DNA from: Congregicoccus sp964517665
GTDB lineage: Bacteria > Verrucomicrobiota > Verrucomicrobiia > Opitutales > Opitutaceae
NCBI GenBank assembly: GCA_964517665.1
Contig: CAZFCY010000001.1
Span: 23,587 to 87,586 of the forward strand
DNA length: 64,000 nt
Direction: 5' to 3'
Part shown: positions 42,552 through 50,921 of the stretch, one piece after another
How the letters are laid out: each line of letters opens with the position of its first letter
How positions within the stretch are numbered: the stretch's first letter is position 1
Position numbers and translations under genes: made by a program
Notes under the pieces: model-generated
Databases searched by the model: none
What the model was told of the DNA's origin: nothing
Seen by the model: the letters and a program-made list of their open reading frames with translations, nothing else

Positions 42552-44432
42552 TCACGGCCCGACCACGTAGAGTTCGACCAGCGCGACTCCCGTTCCCTCG
42601 TCCTTGCCCGCCACCTGCACGGTGTAAGCGCCCGGAGGCAGCGCGACGAGCAGCGCGGAATCGCGCTCGCCGTCCCCGAACGCGAAAGCCCCGGTCGCCG
42701 CCTGCGCGGCGAGGAGCGCCGGTTGATTCGGAGCCTCCTGCCAGTCGTCGTTCACCGCGACCACGGAGGAACCGCGAAGCACGGTCATGACGGGGTCCGC
42801 CAGAACGCCGGCCACATCGAACGGCGGCAGGCCGAGGGTCGGACCGGCGCCGCGAATGAGCAGGGTCATGGCCACATTGCCATCGATCACGAATCCGGGA
42901 ATGAGAATGTCCCCGCCGGTGCCGACCTGGGCGCGCGCCGAGAGGTTGACGAGGCGGCCCGCGCTCGTCGCATCGTCGATGTCGTAGAGTTCGACCAGCG
43001 CGACTCCGGAGGTCGCCGCGACCCCCGAGGTCTGCACGGTATAACCACCCGGGCCAACTGAAAGCACGAGAGCCGAATCCTTGGTCGAGCCATCGAGCGG
43101 GAACGCGCCTGATTTCAACGTCGCCGCCGCAAGCGCCGCCGGATCGGCGACCAGCCCCCAGTCGTCGTTCATCGCAACAGGCGACGAGCCCGCAAGCACC
43201 ACGATCGTCGGATCCGCGAGAACACCCGTGACGCCGAAGTCCGGCATCCCGAGCCTTGGGCCGACCGCGCGCACGAGAAGGTTTTTGCTGCCCGCCCCCG
43301 AAATCGAAAAACCGGGAATGAGAATGTTCCCACCCGTCCCGACAAGCGCTCGCGCGGAGAGATTCACAAGGCGGGCGCCGCCGGTCGCGACGACGGTCAA
43401 TGTCGCGCCGGCGCTGGTCACGCTTCCGCCCGCGTTCGAAATCACGCAGGCGTAGACTCCTCCGTCCGCGGCCTGGATGCCGCCGAGAAACAACGTCGGG
43501 CCCGTCTCGCCCGCGAGATCGGCGTCGTCCCTGCGCCATTGATATTCGAGCGCGTTTCCCGTTGCCTGAACGGAGAAGAAAGCGCCCGAACCGGCGCGCG
43601 CCGTCATCGATCCCGGCTGGACTGAAATAACAGGCGGGGCTCCGGGAGTCACGGTCAACGTTGCGGCCTGGCTCGTGGCGGTTCCAGCCGGGTTGGTCGC
43701 GACGCAATCGTAAGCGCCCGCGGCATCCACGGTCAGGTTGTTCAGGACAAGCGATGTCCCGGACTCGCCGGCGATCGCCTGCGTGTCCTTGCGCCATTGC
43801 AGCGTGGGCGCGGGCGAGCCCGTGACCGCGACAGCAAAGGCGACCGTGCCTCCGGACTCGACCGTCGCGGACTGCGGATGCTGGGTGAAGGCCGGCGCGA
43901 TGTCCGCCGCCGGCGCTATATTGAAAGTGAGTGAAAACACCGGGCTGCTGCCGTGCTCGCCGGCTCCGCGGTTCGGACTGTCATAAGCCTCCAGGCTGAC
44001 AGTATAATCTCCGCTCATCGAGGGCGTTCCCGTGATCGAGCCACTCGAGCCGTTGACGGTGAGGTTCCCCGCGGCTCCGCTGGCGCCGGGCACGGTGAGG
44101 CCGGGCGGGAGGACGCCGATGATCGAATAGGATTCCGGCGTCGCCACCGAGCCGGAAAAGGCGAACACGACCGAAAGTCCCACGCCCACCGTCCCGCTCA
44201 CGGGATTCGCCGGATTCGTGACGAACTGCGTCGCGCCGGTCTGCGCGTGCACGACGCCCGATGTGGCGAGCGCGGCCGGGATCAGCGCCCGCAGCACATG
44301 GCCGGCGCCGATCCGGCCGCCGGCCTCGCCGCCGACAAGCATCCGAATGACGGGGGCGCGCTGAAGACACAGCGTGAGCACGGAGCACAACCAGACAGAA
44401 CGCGCGGAGTGGGCGTGAAGAAGGAGTCGCAT
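42552..44432 (-). CDS. Exported Ig-domain protein with duplicated C-terminal repeat
   Basis: A 626-residue secreted protein. The N-terminal 60 residues contain a hydrophobic signal segment ending near ALATSGVVHA. An Ig-like/putative cadherin-type domain (TPESYSIIGVLPPGLTVPG) is followed by two Ig folds of the immunoglobulin I-set type with YDCVATNPAGTATSQ and YACVISNAGGSVTSA. The last 270 residues are two copies of a domain with RLVNLSARAxVGTGGxILIPGF and GVALVELY as borders. This repeat is common in surface proteins of Verrucomicrobia. It is probably cell-surface or extracellular. I chose the ATG at 44432 because the upstream reading has no coding character. Confidence 0.82.
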   Translation of the reverse strand: MRLLLHAHSARSVWLCSVLTLCLQRAPVIRMLVGGEAGGRIGAGHVLRALIPAALATSGVVHAQTGATQFVTNPANPVSGTVGVGLSVVFAFSGSVATPESYSIIGVLPPGLTVPGASGAAGNLTVNGSSGSITGTPSMSGDYTVSLEAYDSPNRGAGEHGSSPVFSLTFNIAPAADIAPAFTQHPQSATVESGGTVAFAVAVTGSPAPTLQWRKDTQAIAGESGTSLVLNNLTVDAAGAYDCVATNPAGTATSQAATLTVTPGAPPVISVQPGSMTARAGSGAFFSVQATGNALEYQWRRDDADLAGETGPTLFLGGIQAADGGVYACVISNAGGSVTSAGATLTVVATGGARLVNLSARALVGTGGNILIPGFSISGAGSKNLLVRAVGPRLGMPDFGVTGVLADPTIVVLAGSSPVAMNDDWGLVADPAALAAATLKSGAFPLDGSTKDSALVLSVGPGGYTVQTSGVAATSGVALVELYDIDDATSAGRLVNLSARAQVGTGGDILIPGFVIDGNVAMTLLIRGAGPTLGLPPFDVAGVLADPVMTVLRGSSVVAVNDDWQEAPNQPALLAAQAATGAFAFGDGERDSALLVALPPGAYTVQVAGKDEGTGVALVELYVVGP

Positions 44433-44587
44433 GAGTTTGAAGCGGACAAAGCGGTTTAATATCCGGGCCGGCGCGCGCGGGTGATCGCGGGCATCGATTA
44501 GAGCGGACCTCGCGACATGTATTCCCGCGCCGAACTCCGAAAACAGCGGCCGGGGTCGCGAAGTCCGCGAACGCCGGACGGCGCGCG

Positions 44588-44821
44588 CTAATTGCATCCG
44601 CATCCGCCGCCACCCACGCCGCGGCCGCCGGTCGAAGCCTCGCGGGAGAAATAGATGTGATCCGTCATCGAAAGGTAGAGCGGATCGCGATCGGCGCGCA
44701 TGGTGTAGTCCGCAAGATTCGCGCGCTGCCACGGCTGCACCGTCGCGCACCCGCTGAACAACGCGGCTCCCGCGATGGAGCACGCGAGAAGCAGGATCGT
44801 TTTCACCGGGATCGTCTTCAT
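44588..44821 (-). CDS. DUF4266 lipoprotein with GGGGCGCN tail
   Basis: A 77-residue lipoprotein. The lipobox is LFSGC (Cys25). VQPWQRANLADYTMRAD is the DUF4266 core, and the C-terminus is STGGRGVGGGGCGCN, with Cys74 and Cys76 in a Gly-rich tail that is characteristic of the family. It is the last of a four-gene minus-strand cluster (DUF3570, ApbE, thioredoxin-like, DUF4266) with overlapping genes. ApbE transfers FMN to Thr/Ser of partner proteins, and the STGG at residues 63-66 is a possible acceptor, but it lacks the full flavinylation consensus. The tail cysteines could bind metal or pair as a redox couple; this is inference. Confidence 0.87.
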   Translation of the reverse strand: MKTIPVKTILLLACSIAGAALFSGCATVQPWQRANLADYTMRADRDPLYLSMTDHIYFSREASTGGRGVGGGGCGCN

Positions 44822-45330
44822 CGCTTTTCAGCGAGGATGGCCGCGATTTCCTCCCGATATTTGCGATGGCTCTTTTCACCGTGAAAGCCCTCGTGCGCGA
44901 AGCGCACCCTGCCCTCGCCATCGAGGACGAACGAAGTCGGCATGGCCGGCGCGGCGACCGCGGCGACGAGTTCCTGTTTCGTGTCGCGCAACACGGCGAA
45001 CGCCGGCCGCATGCGCTTCAGGAATGCGTCCATCGCCTTCGCGTCTTTGTCCACGCTCACCGCCACGATGACCAGGCCCCTGTCGCCAAATTCCTGATAC
45101 AGCGAGTCGAAGACGGGAAACGAGGCCTTGCACGGCGCGCACCACGACGCCCAGAAATCGACGATCACCACCTTCGCCGAAGCGAGATCGGGCATTTCCC
45201 CGGCAAGCTCGAAGCTCGCGAAATCCGGAAAGGCGTCGCCCGGTTTCAACGTTTCCGCCGTCGCCGGATGAAAGGCCGCGATGAAAAGCGCCGCCGGCAA
45301 AAACACACTCCGATCCGATTCAAATAACAT
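44818..45330 (-). CDS. Exported TlpA/ResA-like thioredoxin-fold protein
   Basis: A 170-residue protein with a signal peptide (LPAALFIAAFHPATAE) and a thioredoxin fold of the AhpC/TSA-like TlpA/ResA type. The active site WCAPC is at residues 63-67, cis-Pro region is APAMPTSFVLD. It should act in the periplasm as a disulfide reductant. The gene overlaps DUF4266 by four bases and ApbE by eleven. A role in reducing the Cys pair of the DUF4266 tail is an attractive hypothesis. Confidence 0.92.
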   Translation of the reverse strand: MLFESDRSVFLPAALFIAAFHPATAETLKPGDAFPDFASFELAGEMPDLASAKVVIVDFWASWCAPCKASFPVFDSLYQEFGDRGLVIVAVSVDKDAKAMDAFLKRMRPAFAVLRDTKQELVAAVAAPAMPTSFVLDGEGRVRFAHEGFHGEKSHRKYREEIAAILAEKR

Positions 45331-46297
45331 AACGATAAAACCCCCGGGTTTGAATCAGGCGATCGACACAGTGGATGATCCCTTCCGCGCCAAGATAATC
45401 CTCGATCAGCGCGTGTCCCTCGTCCGGTCCGAGGACGAATGCCGTCGTCGCCAGCAGGCCGGCCTCGAGGCAGGAGGCCGCGATCACCGTGACCGAGCGG
45501 CAATCGCTCGAAACAGGATGCCCCGTCCGGGGATCGACGATATGGCCAAAGCGTTTTCCCCCGGACTCGAAGTGGCGAATATAGTCGCCGGAGGTGGCGA
45601 CGCCGCCGTTGTTGAGGGCAAGCCGCGCGCGAACGGTCCCCGGTCGCGCGGGGTCCTCGACGCCAATGCTCCAGCAAGGCGCGTCCGCCGGCGCGCCGGC
45701 AACGCGCACGTCGTGCCCGAAATCGACCAGCGCATTGGCGATCCCGTGGTGTCGGGCGATCTCCGTGACGCGATCCACCGCGTGCTCCTTTCCAAATCCG
45801 CCGAGATCGAGCCCCATGCCTGTGTCCGGAAGGTAGATGCGCCCGGGCTCCCGGCGCACGCGCGCCCAGCCGGTCTTCGCGACGGCGGCCGTGACCTCGT
45901 CGGGCGCGGGCACGCGCGGGTGATCGGCCTTGTAGTTCCACAGGCGCAAGAGCGGCAGCATCGTGATGTCGATGATGCCGCGCGAGAGCACGTGGATCTG
46001 GTCGGCGAGCGCGAACATGCGCTCCGCGTCGGCGTCGATCCCGACCCAGTCGCGCCCGGCCGCGGCGTTGATCCGGCTGATCAGGCTGTCGCCGCGGAAC
46101 CGCGAGTATTTCGACTCGAAGGCCGCGACCCAGTCCGTCGCCTCGCGGACGAACGCGCGACCCGACGCCGGGTTCTCCGCGCCATACTGGATTTCGCACT
46201 GCGTGCCCATCGCGGGAAACCGGACGCGCTCGATCGGGCGGCCCGCCGCGGCGATTGCGGGGCGCGAGGAAAGCCACGGGCTTTGTTTTAGAACCAT
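45320..46297 (-). CDS. apbE: FAD:protein FMN transferase (ApbE family)
   Basis: ApbE attaches FMN covalently to Thr or Ser of extracytoplasmic proteins. The 325-residue protein has the FMN-transferase features MGTQCEIQYG, the MxLDLGGFGKEHAVDR motif (here GMGLDLGGFGKEHAVD), NALVDFGHDVRVAG, ATSGDYIRHF and HIVDPRTGHPVSS with the metal-binding residues. There is no clear signal peptide at the N-terminus, although ApbE proteins are usually exported lipoproteins. It overlaps DUF3570 by ten bases and the thioredoxin-like gene by eleven, so the four form one translational unit. Confidence 0.93.
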   Translation of the reverse strand: MVLKQSPWLSSRPAIAAAGRPIERVRFPAMGTQCEIQYGAENPASGRAFVREATDWVAAFESKYSRFRGDSLISRINAAAGRDWVGIDADAERMFALADQIHVLSRGIIDITMLPLLRLWNYKADHPRVPAPDEVTAAVAKTGWARVRREPGRIYLPDTGMGLDLGGFGKEHAVDRVTEIARHHGIANALVDFGHDVRVAGAPADAPCWSIGVEDPARPGTVRARLALNNGGVATSGDYIRHFESGGKRFGHIVDPRTGHPVSSDCRSVTVIAASCLEAGLLATTAFVLGPDEGHALIEDYLGAEGIIHCVDRLIQTRGFYRYVI

Positions 46298-47505
46298 AGC
46301 TGAATGCCCAGGGTCAGGATGTTCGCGGTGATATAGGCCGCGTCCGGGGTGTTGTCGCGGCCGTGCATGGAATAGCGTTCGAAAGTCGCGTCGAGCGCCC
46401 AGCGGTCGTTGTGATTGTAAACCACCTTTGCGCCCACGGTGAGCCCGTCGAACTTCGAGAGTCTATAGTCCGAAGAATAAAACGGCGTGGACGCGTCCGG
46501 ATTCGGCAGGGGCATGATCGGGGTCGCGTCCAGGTTTACATGATAATAGTCGGCCGCGCTCTGACGATACAGCCTCACGTTCGGACGCACGACGACGCGC
46601 GACCCGAGGCGCTGAAACCACGCGAGTTCCAGCGTGCCGCTCCGGATGCCGTGATCGTCCCGGTAATAACGCGCGGAGGTCTCGACGCTGGCGCGGAGGT
46701 TTTCAATATAAAGCGTCAGTTGCGCGAAGAGGATGTTCTTGTCCCGCTCGTCGGGACGATTCTCGGGAAACGTCAGCGCAAGCGGAAGGCCGGGAAGGGG
46801 CTCGATCGTTTTTTGCACGAGCTTGTACGGATCGGTCAGGAAGCCCGTGGCGTGACCGCGCGAGTAGTTGATCGTAAGCGTCGTGTTTGCGTTCAGGATC
46901 CGGGTGACGCCGACCAAAAGGTCGCGGCTGATCTTCCTTTCCGGTCGCGCGAAGAAATCCGGCGTGATGTCGTCGTCGATATAGGAAAAGCCGAGCTGGA
47001 TTTGCGTGTTCTTCTCGTTGAAATCCTGGATCCACGAGCCGGAGAAGCCGTTCGAAAGGTAGTCGTTTTCGTTGCTGCGCGCATACTGGACGCGGGCGGT
47101 CGCGCCCGGCCAGGTCCGCGCGAGATCGGTGACGATGGCGTGCCGCGTCTCGATCAGGCGCGTCATCGGCAGGACGCCGTCCTCGCGCATCGGCTGGCCC
47201 GTCGGCGTGGCTCCCGTGATGGTGTCTTCGACGCCTTCCACGCTGAGTTTCATCGCTGTCCCGAGATCGATGTCCGCCCGCACGTAATGCGCCTCGACCT
47301 CGATGCGGCCGGACGCTTCGCGGTAGTCCTCCCATTTATATTGGAGGCTGGTTTCCGCCGGCGCGCGGTCGGGCTCGGCGAGGAGCAGGAGGAGGCCGAG
47401 CGCGAGGACAAGCGCGCGTGGCGCGGGACGGTCGGGCGGGATCATCTGAGGTTTCTTCATCTCCGCGGCGGAAGCGGGAGTTTCTCGCTGATCGGGTGAT
47501 TCCAT
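46288..47505 (-). CDS. DUF3570 outer-membrane beta-barrel protein
   Basis: A 405-residue protein with an N-terminal hydrophobic segment near residues 30-48 (ALVLALGLLLLLAE) and then regular amphipathic beta strands such as TLTINYSRGHATGF, VRVQYARSNENDYL and RYYRDDHGIRSGTLELAWFQRLG. It ends in LGIQLWF, a terminal Phe typical of Bam-inserted barrels. This is the DUF3570 family. It is the first gene of the ApbE cluster. A barrel here could pass electrons or substrate across the outer membrane, but no function is known. I chose ATG 47505; a TTG two codons upstream is possible. Confidence 0.86.
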   Translation of the reverse strand: MESPDQRETPASAAEMKKPQMIPPDRPAPRALVLALGLLLLLAEPDRAPAETSLQYKWEDYREASGRIEVEAHYVRADIDLGTAMKLSVEGVEDTITGATPTGQPMREDGVLPMTRLIETRHAIVTDLARTWPGATARVQYARSNENDYLSNGFSGSWIQDFNEKNTQIQLGFSYIDDDITPDFFARPERKISRDLLVGVTRILNANTTLTINYSRGHATGFLTDPYKLVQKTIEPLPGLPLALTFPENRPDERDKNILFAQLTLYIENLRASVETSARYYRDDHGIRSGTLELAWFQRLGSRVVVRPNVRLYRQSAADYYHVNLDATPIMPLPNPDASTPFYSSDYRLSKFDGLTVGAKVVYNHNDRWALDATFERYSMHGRDNTPDAAYITANILTLGIQLWF

Positions 47506-47606
47506 GGACAACGTGAGACAAGACTGGTGTCTCAGACTAGGAACGCTTCATCGGGATTTTACTCCCGGACGGGTGGAAGGAATGATGGAGCGAATGGGAG
47601 AGCCAG

Positions 47607-47663
47607 GTTCGGAGTTCCGCCTTCAGGCGGTCGTTTGCGCCGGCTAAAACCGGAACTCCAAAC
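47607..47663. repeat. Cruciform-type repeat (three-way stem)
   Basis: Outer arms 47607-47618 and 47652-47663 match at 11 of 12 positions. Two small hairpins lie inside: CCGCC-TTCA-GGCGG (47617-47630) and CCGG-CTAAAA-CCGG (47640-47653). This three-way fold resembles extragenic palindromic elements. It sits in the 253 bases between DUF3570 and the gamma-glutamyltransferase gene, a divergent region with no other gene that I can support. Confidence 0.65.
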
Positions 47664-47758
47664 ATCGAGCGACCGCGGCCGTCGTTCGCTGATCGCAGCT
47701 ACTGGAAGCGCGCGGGATTCGAATCGCCGCGGAAAGAAACGGCGCTTTCGTGAGCGCC

Positions 47759-49462
47759 ATGCGACTTCGCCTCCTCGCCTGCCTCGCGTTTGCCGCGGCC
47801 TGTCTTTGCCACTCGTTGTCCGCCGGCGAGGGTGTGCAGATCGCGACGAGCCGCGCCGGGATGGTCGTGGCAGCGCATCCGCCGGCGACGGAGGCGGGGC
47901 TCGCCATTCTGGAGGCGGGCGGAAACGCCGTGGACGCCGCGATCGCCGTCTCTCTCGCGCTGGGCGTGGCCGAGCCCCACGGATCCGGACTCGGCGGAAA
48001 ACTCGAGTGGGTTTGCCTCGAAAGAGCCTCCGGAAAAGTGAGCGTGATCAGCGCGCTCGATTCATCCGGACCCTCGTTCGATGTCGCGGCCTTCCGCGAT
48101 CTTTCCCATGCGCAGCGGCGTGAAGGCGGCGCCTCGGTCGCCGTGCCGGGCCTTCCGGCCGGGCTCATGCTCGCGCACGAACGCTGGGGCTCGCTCCCAC
48201 GCGAAACGATTTTCGCCCCGGCCATCCGGCTGGCTCGCGAAGGTTTCGAAGTTCTGCCGGGAACGACGCGGTTTTTCCAGGCGCAGATCGAAAAACTCCG
48301 CAGGCACGAGGCGCTCGGCCGCGTGTATCTCGACCAGGGCGAAATCCCCGCGGCCGGCTCGCGGGTGCGCAACAAAGCGCTGGCGCGAACGCTTCACGCC
48401 ATGGTCGCGCGCGGCGCGAAGGGCTTTTACGAAGGGCCCGTCGCGGAGGCGATCGCGGCCGCGATCGAGGAGGCCGGCGGCTTCGTCACGACCGCCGATC
48501 TCGCCGCCTATCGCGCCACGATCGAGGAGCCGTTGCGCGTGGCGATCGGCGATTGCGAGATCGTCGGAGCGATCCCGCCCGCGCACGGCGCGGCCACGTT
48601 TGCGCTGACGGTGAAGATCCTCGAAACCCACGCGTGGGCCGCGGGCGGGTTGTTCAATCCGGAGAACACCGATGCGTTTCTGCGCGCGTGCCAGCAGGCG
48701 GACGGCGCGGTGCGGCTCGCGATCGGCGACACGCCGGACGCGATGGCGTTGGTCCGGGGCCTGTTCACGGAAGCGTCGATCGCGGCGTTGCGCGAGGCGG
48801 CGGCGAACGCGGACCCCGCCTCGCCCTACTCGCCGGCTCGCAAGGCGGCGGCGCGGTGGATGCGCGAGCCGGATGCTCAGGCCGCCGAGACAACTCACTT
48901 CTGCGTCGTCGATGCCGAGGGAAACGCCGTCAGCGCCACGCAATCGCTCAGCCATCATTTCGGCTCCGGCATCCTTGTTCCGGATGCGGGCGTGATCCTG
49001 AACAACACGCTCGTGAACTTCGCCCTAAGCGGCGGCCCGAATGTCGCCGCCGCGAACAAGCGGCCGCGCACCACGATCGCGCCATCGTTGATTTTTCGCG
49101 ACGGAAAACTCGCCACCGCCATCGGCCTGCCCGGCGGCGCGCGCATCCCCTCGGGCATGGCGCAGGTCGTGACGGCTCATCTCCTGCTCGGCGCCGACCT
49201 GGCCGCCGCGATCGCGGCGCCGCGCGTGCATCCGGACCAACCCAACTTCGGAAGCGGCCCGCACAACGTCGTCTGGGTCGAGGAGCTTCCGCGCGAGGAT
49301 TTCCTCTTCGCGTTGCGAAGCCTCGGCTGGGCGCCCGAGCCGCACGAGGACACGGAAAGCTTCGGCGGATTGAACGCGATCGAGATCGGCGCCGATGGCG
49401 TCTTCCGCGGCATTGCCGACCTGCGCCGGCCGAACCACGCCGCCGCGCCGGTTTCTCCGTAG
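47759..49462 (+). CDS. ggt: Gamma-glutamyltransferase
   Basis: GGT cleaves or transfers the gamma-glutamyl group of glutathione and related compounds in the periplasm. The 567-residue precursor has a signal peptide (MRLRLLACLAFAAACLCHSLSA), the large-subunit motif AVDAAIAVSLALGVAEPHGSGLGG and the cleavage site at TTHFCVVDAEGNAVS, with nucleophile Thr378. GLPGGARIPSG is the oxyanion motif. I used the ATG at 47759; a GTG three codons upstream is possible. The lid-loop NNT-LVNF departs from the usual NNEMDDF, so substrate choice could differ. Confidence 0.92.
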   Translation: MRLRLLACLAFAAACLCHSLSAGEGVQIATSRAGMVVAAHPPATEAGLAILEAGGNAVDAAIAVSLALGVAEPHGSGLGGKLEWVCLERASGKVSVISALDSSGPSFDVAAFRDLSHAQRREGGASVAVPGLPAGLMLAHERWGSLPRETIFAPAIRLAREGFEVLPGTTRFFQAQIEKLRRHEALGRVYLDQGEIPAAGSRVRNKALARTLHAMVARGAKGFYEGPVAEAIAAAIEEAGGFVTTADLAAYRATIEEPLRVAIGDCEIVGAIPPAHGAATFALTVKILETHAWAAGGLFNPENTDAFLRACQQADGAVRLAIGDTPDAMALVRGLFTEASIAALREAAANADPASPYSPARKAAARWMREPDAQAAETTHFCVVDAEGNAVSATQSLSHHFGSGILVPDAGVILNNTLVNFALSGGPNVAAANKRPRTTIAPSLIFRDGKLATAIGLPGGARIPSGMAQVVTAHLLLGADLAAAIAAPRVHPDQPNFGSGPHNVVWVEELPREDFLFALRSLGWAPEPHEDTESFGGLNAIEIGADGVFRGIADLRRPNHAAAPVSP

Positions 49463-49544
49463 CGATTCGCCTGAGCCGCGGATGGGCGCGGAACGACGCG
49501 GCCGCAAAGGAGCGCAAAAGACGCAGAACTTCGGACTCTCGACT

Positions 49545-49572
49545 CCCGTCTCCTGACGCCTGTCCCCTGATT
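49545..49572 (+). repeat. Heptad tandem repeat array 4
   Basis: Four in-phase units CCCGTCT, CCTGACG, CCTGTCC, CCTGATT, the same family as at 181-215 and 1913-1947 and likewise ending in CCTGATT. It sits between the gamma-glutamyltransferase stop and the desaturase start, 48 kb from the other copies, with no four-helix gene nearby. Confidence 0.75.
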
Positions 49573-49639
49573 TTGATCGGAACGGCTCTTGCCACCGCCG
49601 AAGGGGTCGATTCTGTGGGTTCCTTTTGTCCATTTGAAA

Positions 49640-50851
49640 GTGACGACTCCCTCTTCGAAATCCCGCCGCATCCTCACGGCGATCGTTCAATGGTTCGATG
49701 CCGACCACTGCCCCATGGGGGCCGAGAAGATGCGGCAGGAACCCGACAAGGTGGACTGGGTTCGCGTGATCCCGTTCGTTTTCCTGCACCTCGGCTGCCT
49801 CGGCGTGATCTGGGTCGGATTCAGCGCCGTCGCCGTGTGGAGCGCGGTCGCGCTCTATTTCCTGCGGATGTTTGCCGTGACAGGCATCTATCACCGCTAT
49901 TTCTCCCACAAGACCTACAGCACCTCGCGTTTCGGCCAGTTTCTGCTCGCGCTGTGGGGCGGAACCACCGTGCAGCGCGGACCGCTGTGGTGGGCCTATC
50001 ACCACCGGCACCACCACCAGCACTCCGACGAGGAGGAGGACGCGCATTCGCCGCACGTGCACGGTTTCTGGTGGTCGCACATCGGCTGGATCACGAGCCG
50101 CCGGAACTTTCCGACCGACTACACCAAGGTGCGCGACCTCGCGAAGTTTCCCGAGCTGGTCTGGTTGAACCGCTTCGACATGGTCGTGCCCGCCGCGTTC
50201 GCCGCGGCGATCTTCGGCCTCGGCGAACTCCTCGCCGCGACCGCGCCGCAACTCGGCACGAACGGCTGGCAGATGCTCGTGTGGGCCTTCTTCATCAGCA
50301 CGACGGCGTTGTTTCACGGCACCTCGTGCATCAACTCGCTCGCCCATCTCCTCGGCGATCGCCGTTACAACACGACCGACGATTCGCGCAACAGCCTGAT
50401 CCTCGCCTTCGTCTGCCTCGGCGAAGGCTGGCACAACAACCACCACCGCTACCAGAGCGCCACGCGCAACGGCTTCTACTGGTGGGAAATCGATCCGACC
50501 TACTACGGCTTGAAGCTGCTCGCCGCGACCGGCCTCATCTGGGGTCTCAAGCCCGTCCCGCAATCCGTGCTCGACGAAGGCGCGCGGGCCGAGCACGCGA
50601 AGTCGGTGGCCGCCGCGCAGCGCCGCGCCAGACTCGCCTCGTCGGAATCCTCGCCGCTCTCCCGCGTCGTGCCCGCCGCCGCCGCGATCGCCGTCGCCTC
50701 GGTCCACGCGGCCAATTGCGACGCCGCGCCGAAGAAGGAAGGCCCGCCCATCCAGCGCGATGTTTCCGAGCTTCCCGTGAAGTCGCAACAAGCTCCGGCT
50801 TCATCCGCCACGAGCGCGCCGGACGACGGCCCGAGGCACGCGCGGCGGTAG
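49640..50851 (+). CDS. Acyl-CoA desaturase (fatty acid desaturase, stearoyl-CoA type)
   Basis: A 403-residue membrane di-iron desaturase. The three His boxes are HRYFSHK, HHRHHHQHS and HNNHH (in EGWHNNHHRYQS), with several hydrophobic segments around them and the desaturase signature GITSRRNFPTDYTKVRDLAKFPELVWLNRF. It introduces a double bond, probably at C9 of a saturated acyl chain. The C-terminal 80 residues are a low-complexity Ala/Ser/Pro tail of no known function. The start is uncertain: I used GTG 49640; a TTG at 49589 or an ATG at 49715 are alternatives. A bidirectional hairpin follows the stop. Confidence 0.9.
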   Translation: MTTPSSKSRRILTAIVQWFDADHCPMGAEKMRQEPDKVDWVRVIPFVFLHLGCLGVIWVGFSAVAVWSAVALYFLRMFAVTGIYHRYFSHKTYSTSRFGQFLLALWGGTTVQRGPLWWAYHHRHHHQHSDEEEDAHSPHVHGFWWSHIGWITSRRNFPTDYTKVRDLAKFPELVWLNRFDMVVPAAFAAAIFGLGELLAATAPQLGTNGWQMLVWAFFISTTALFHGTSCINSLAHLLGDRRYNTTDDSRNSLILAFVCLGEGWHNNHHRYQSATRNGFYWWEIDPTYYGLKLLAATGLIWGLKPVPQSVLDEGARAEHAKSVAAAQRRARLASSESSPLSRVVPAAAAIAVASVHAANCDAAPKKEGPPIQRDVSELPVKSQQAPASSATSAPDDGPRHARR

Positions 50852-50857
50852 ACGCGG

Positions 50858-50898
50858 TGGCGATGGGGCGTCTTTCCCGCCCCGGGATCCCATCGCCA
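50858..50898. terminator. Bidirectional hairpin between convergent genes
   Basis: TGGCGATGGG and CCCATCGCCA form a 10-base perfect stem around 21 bases; an alternative inner stem GGGGCG/CGCCCC competes with it. It lies between the converging desaturase and metallopeptidase genes. No T-run follows. Confidence 0.5.
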
Positions 50899-50921
50899 AA
50901 GGCGCGACGGCGCGCGATCGC

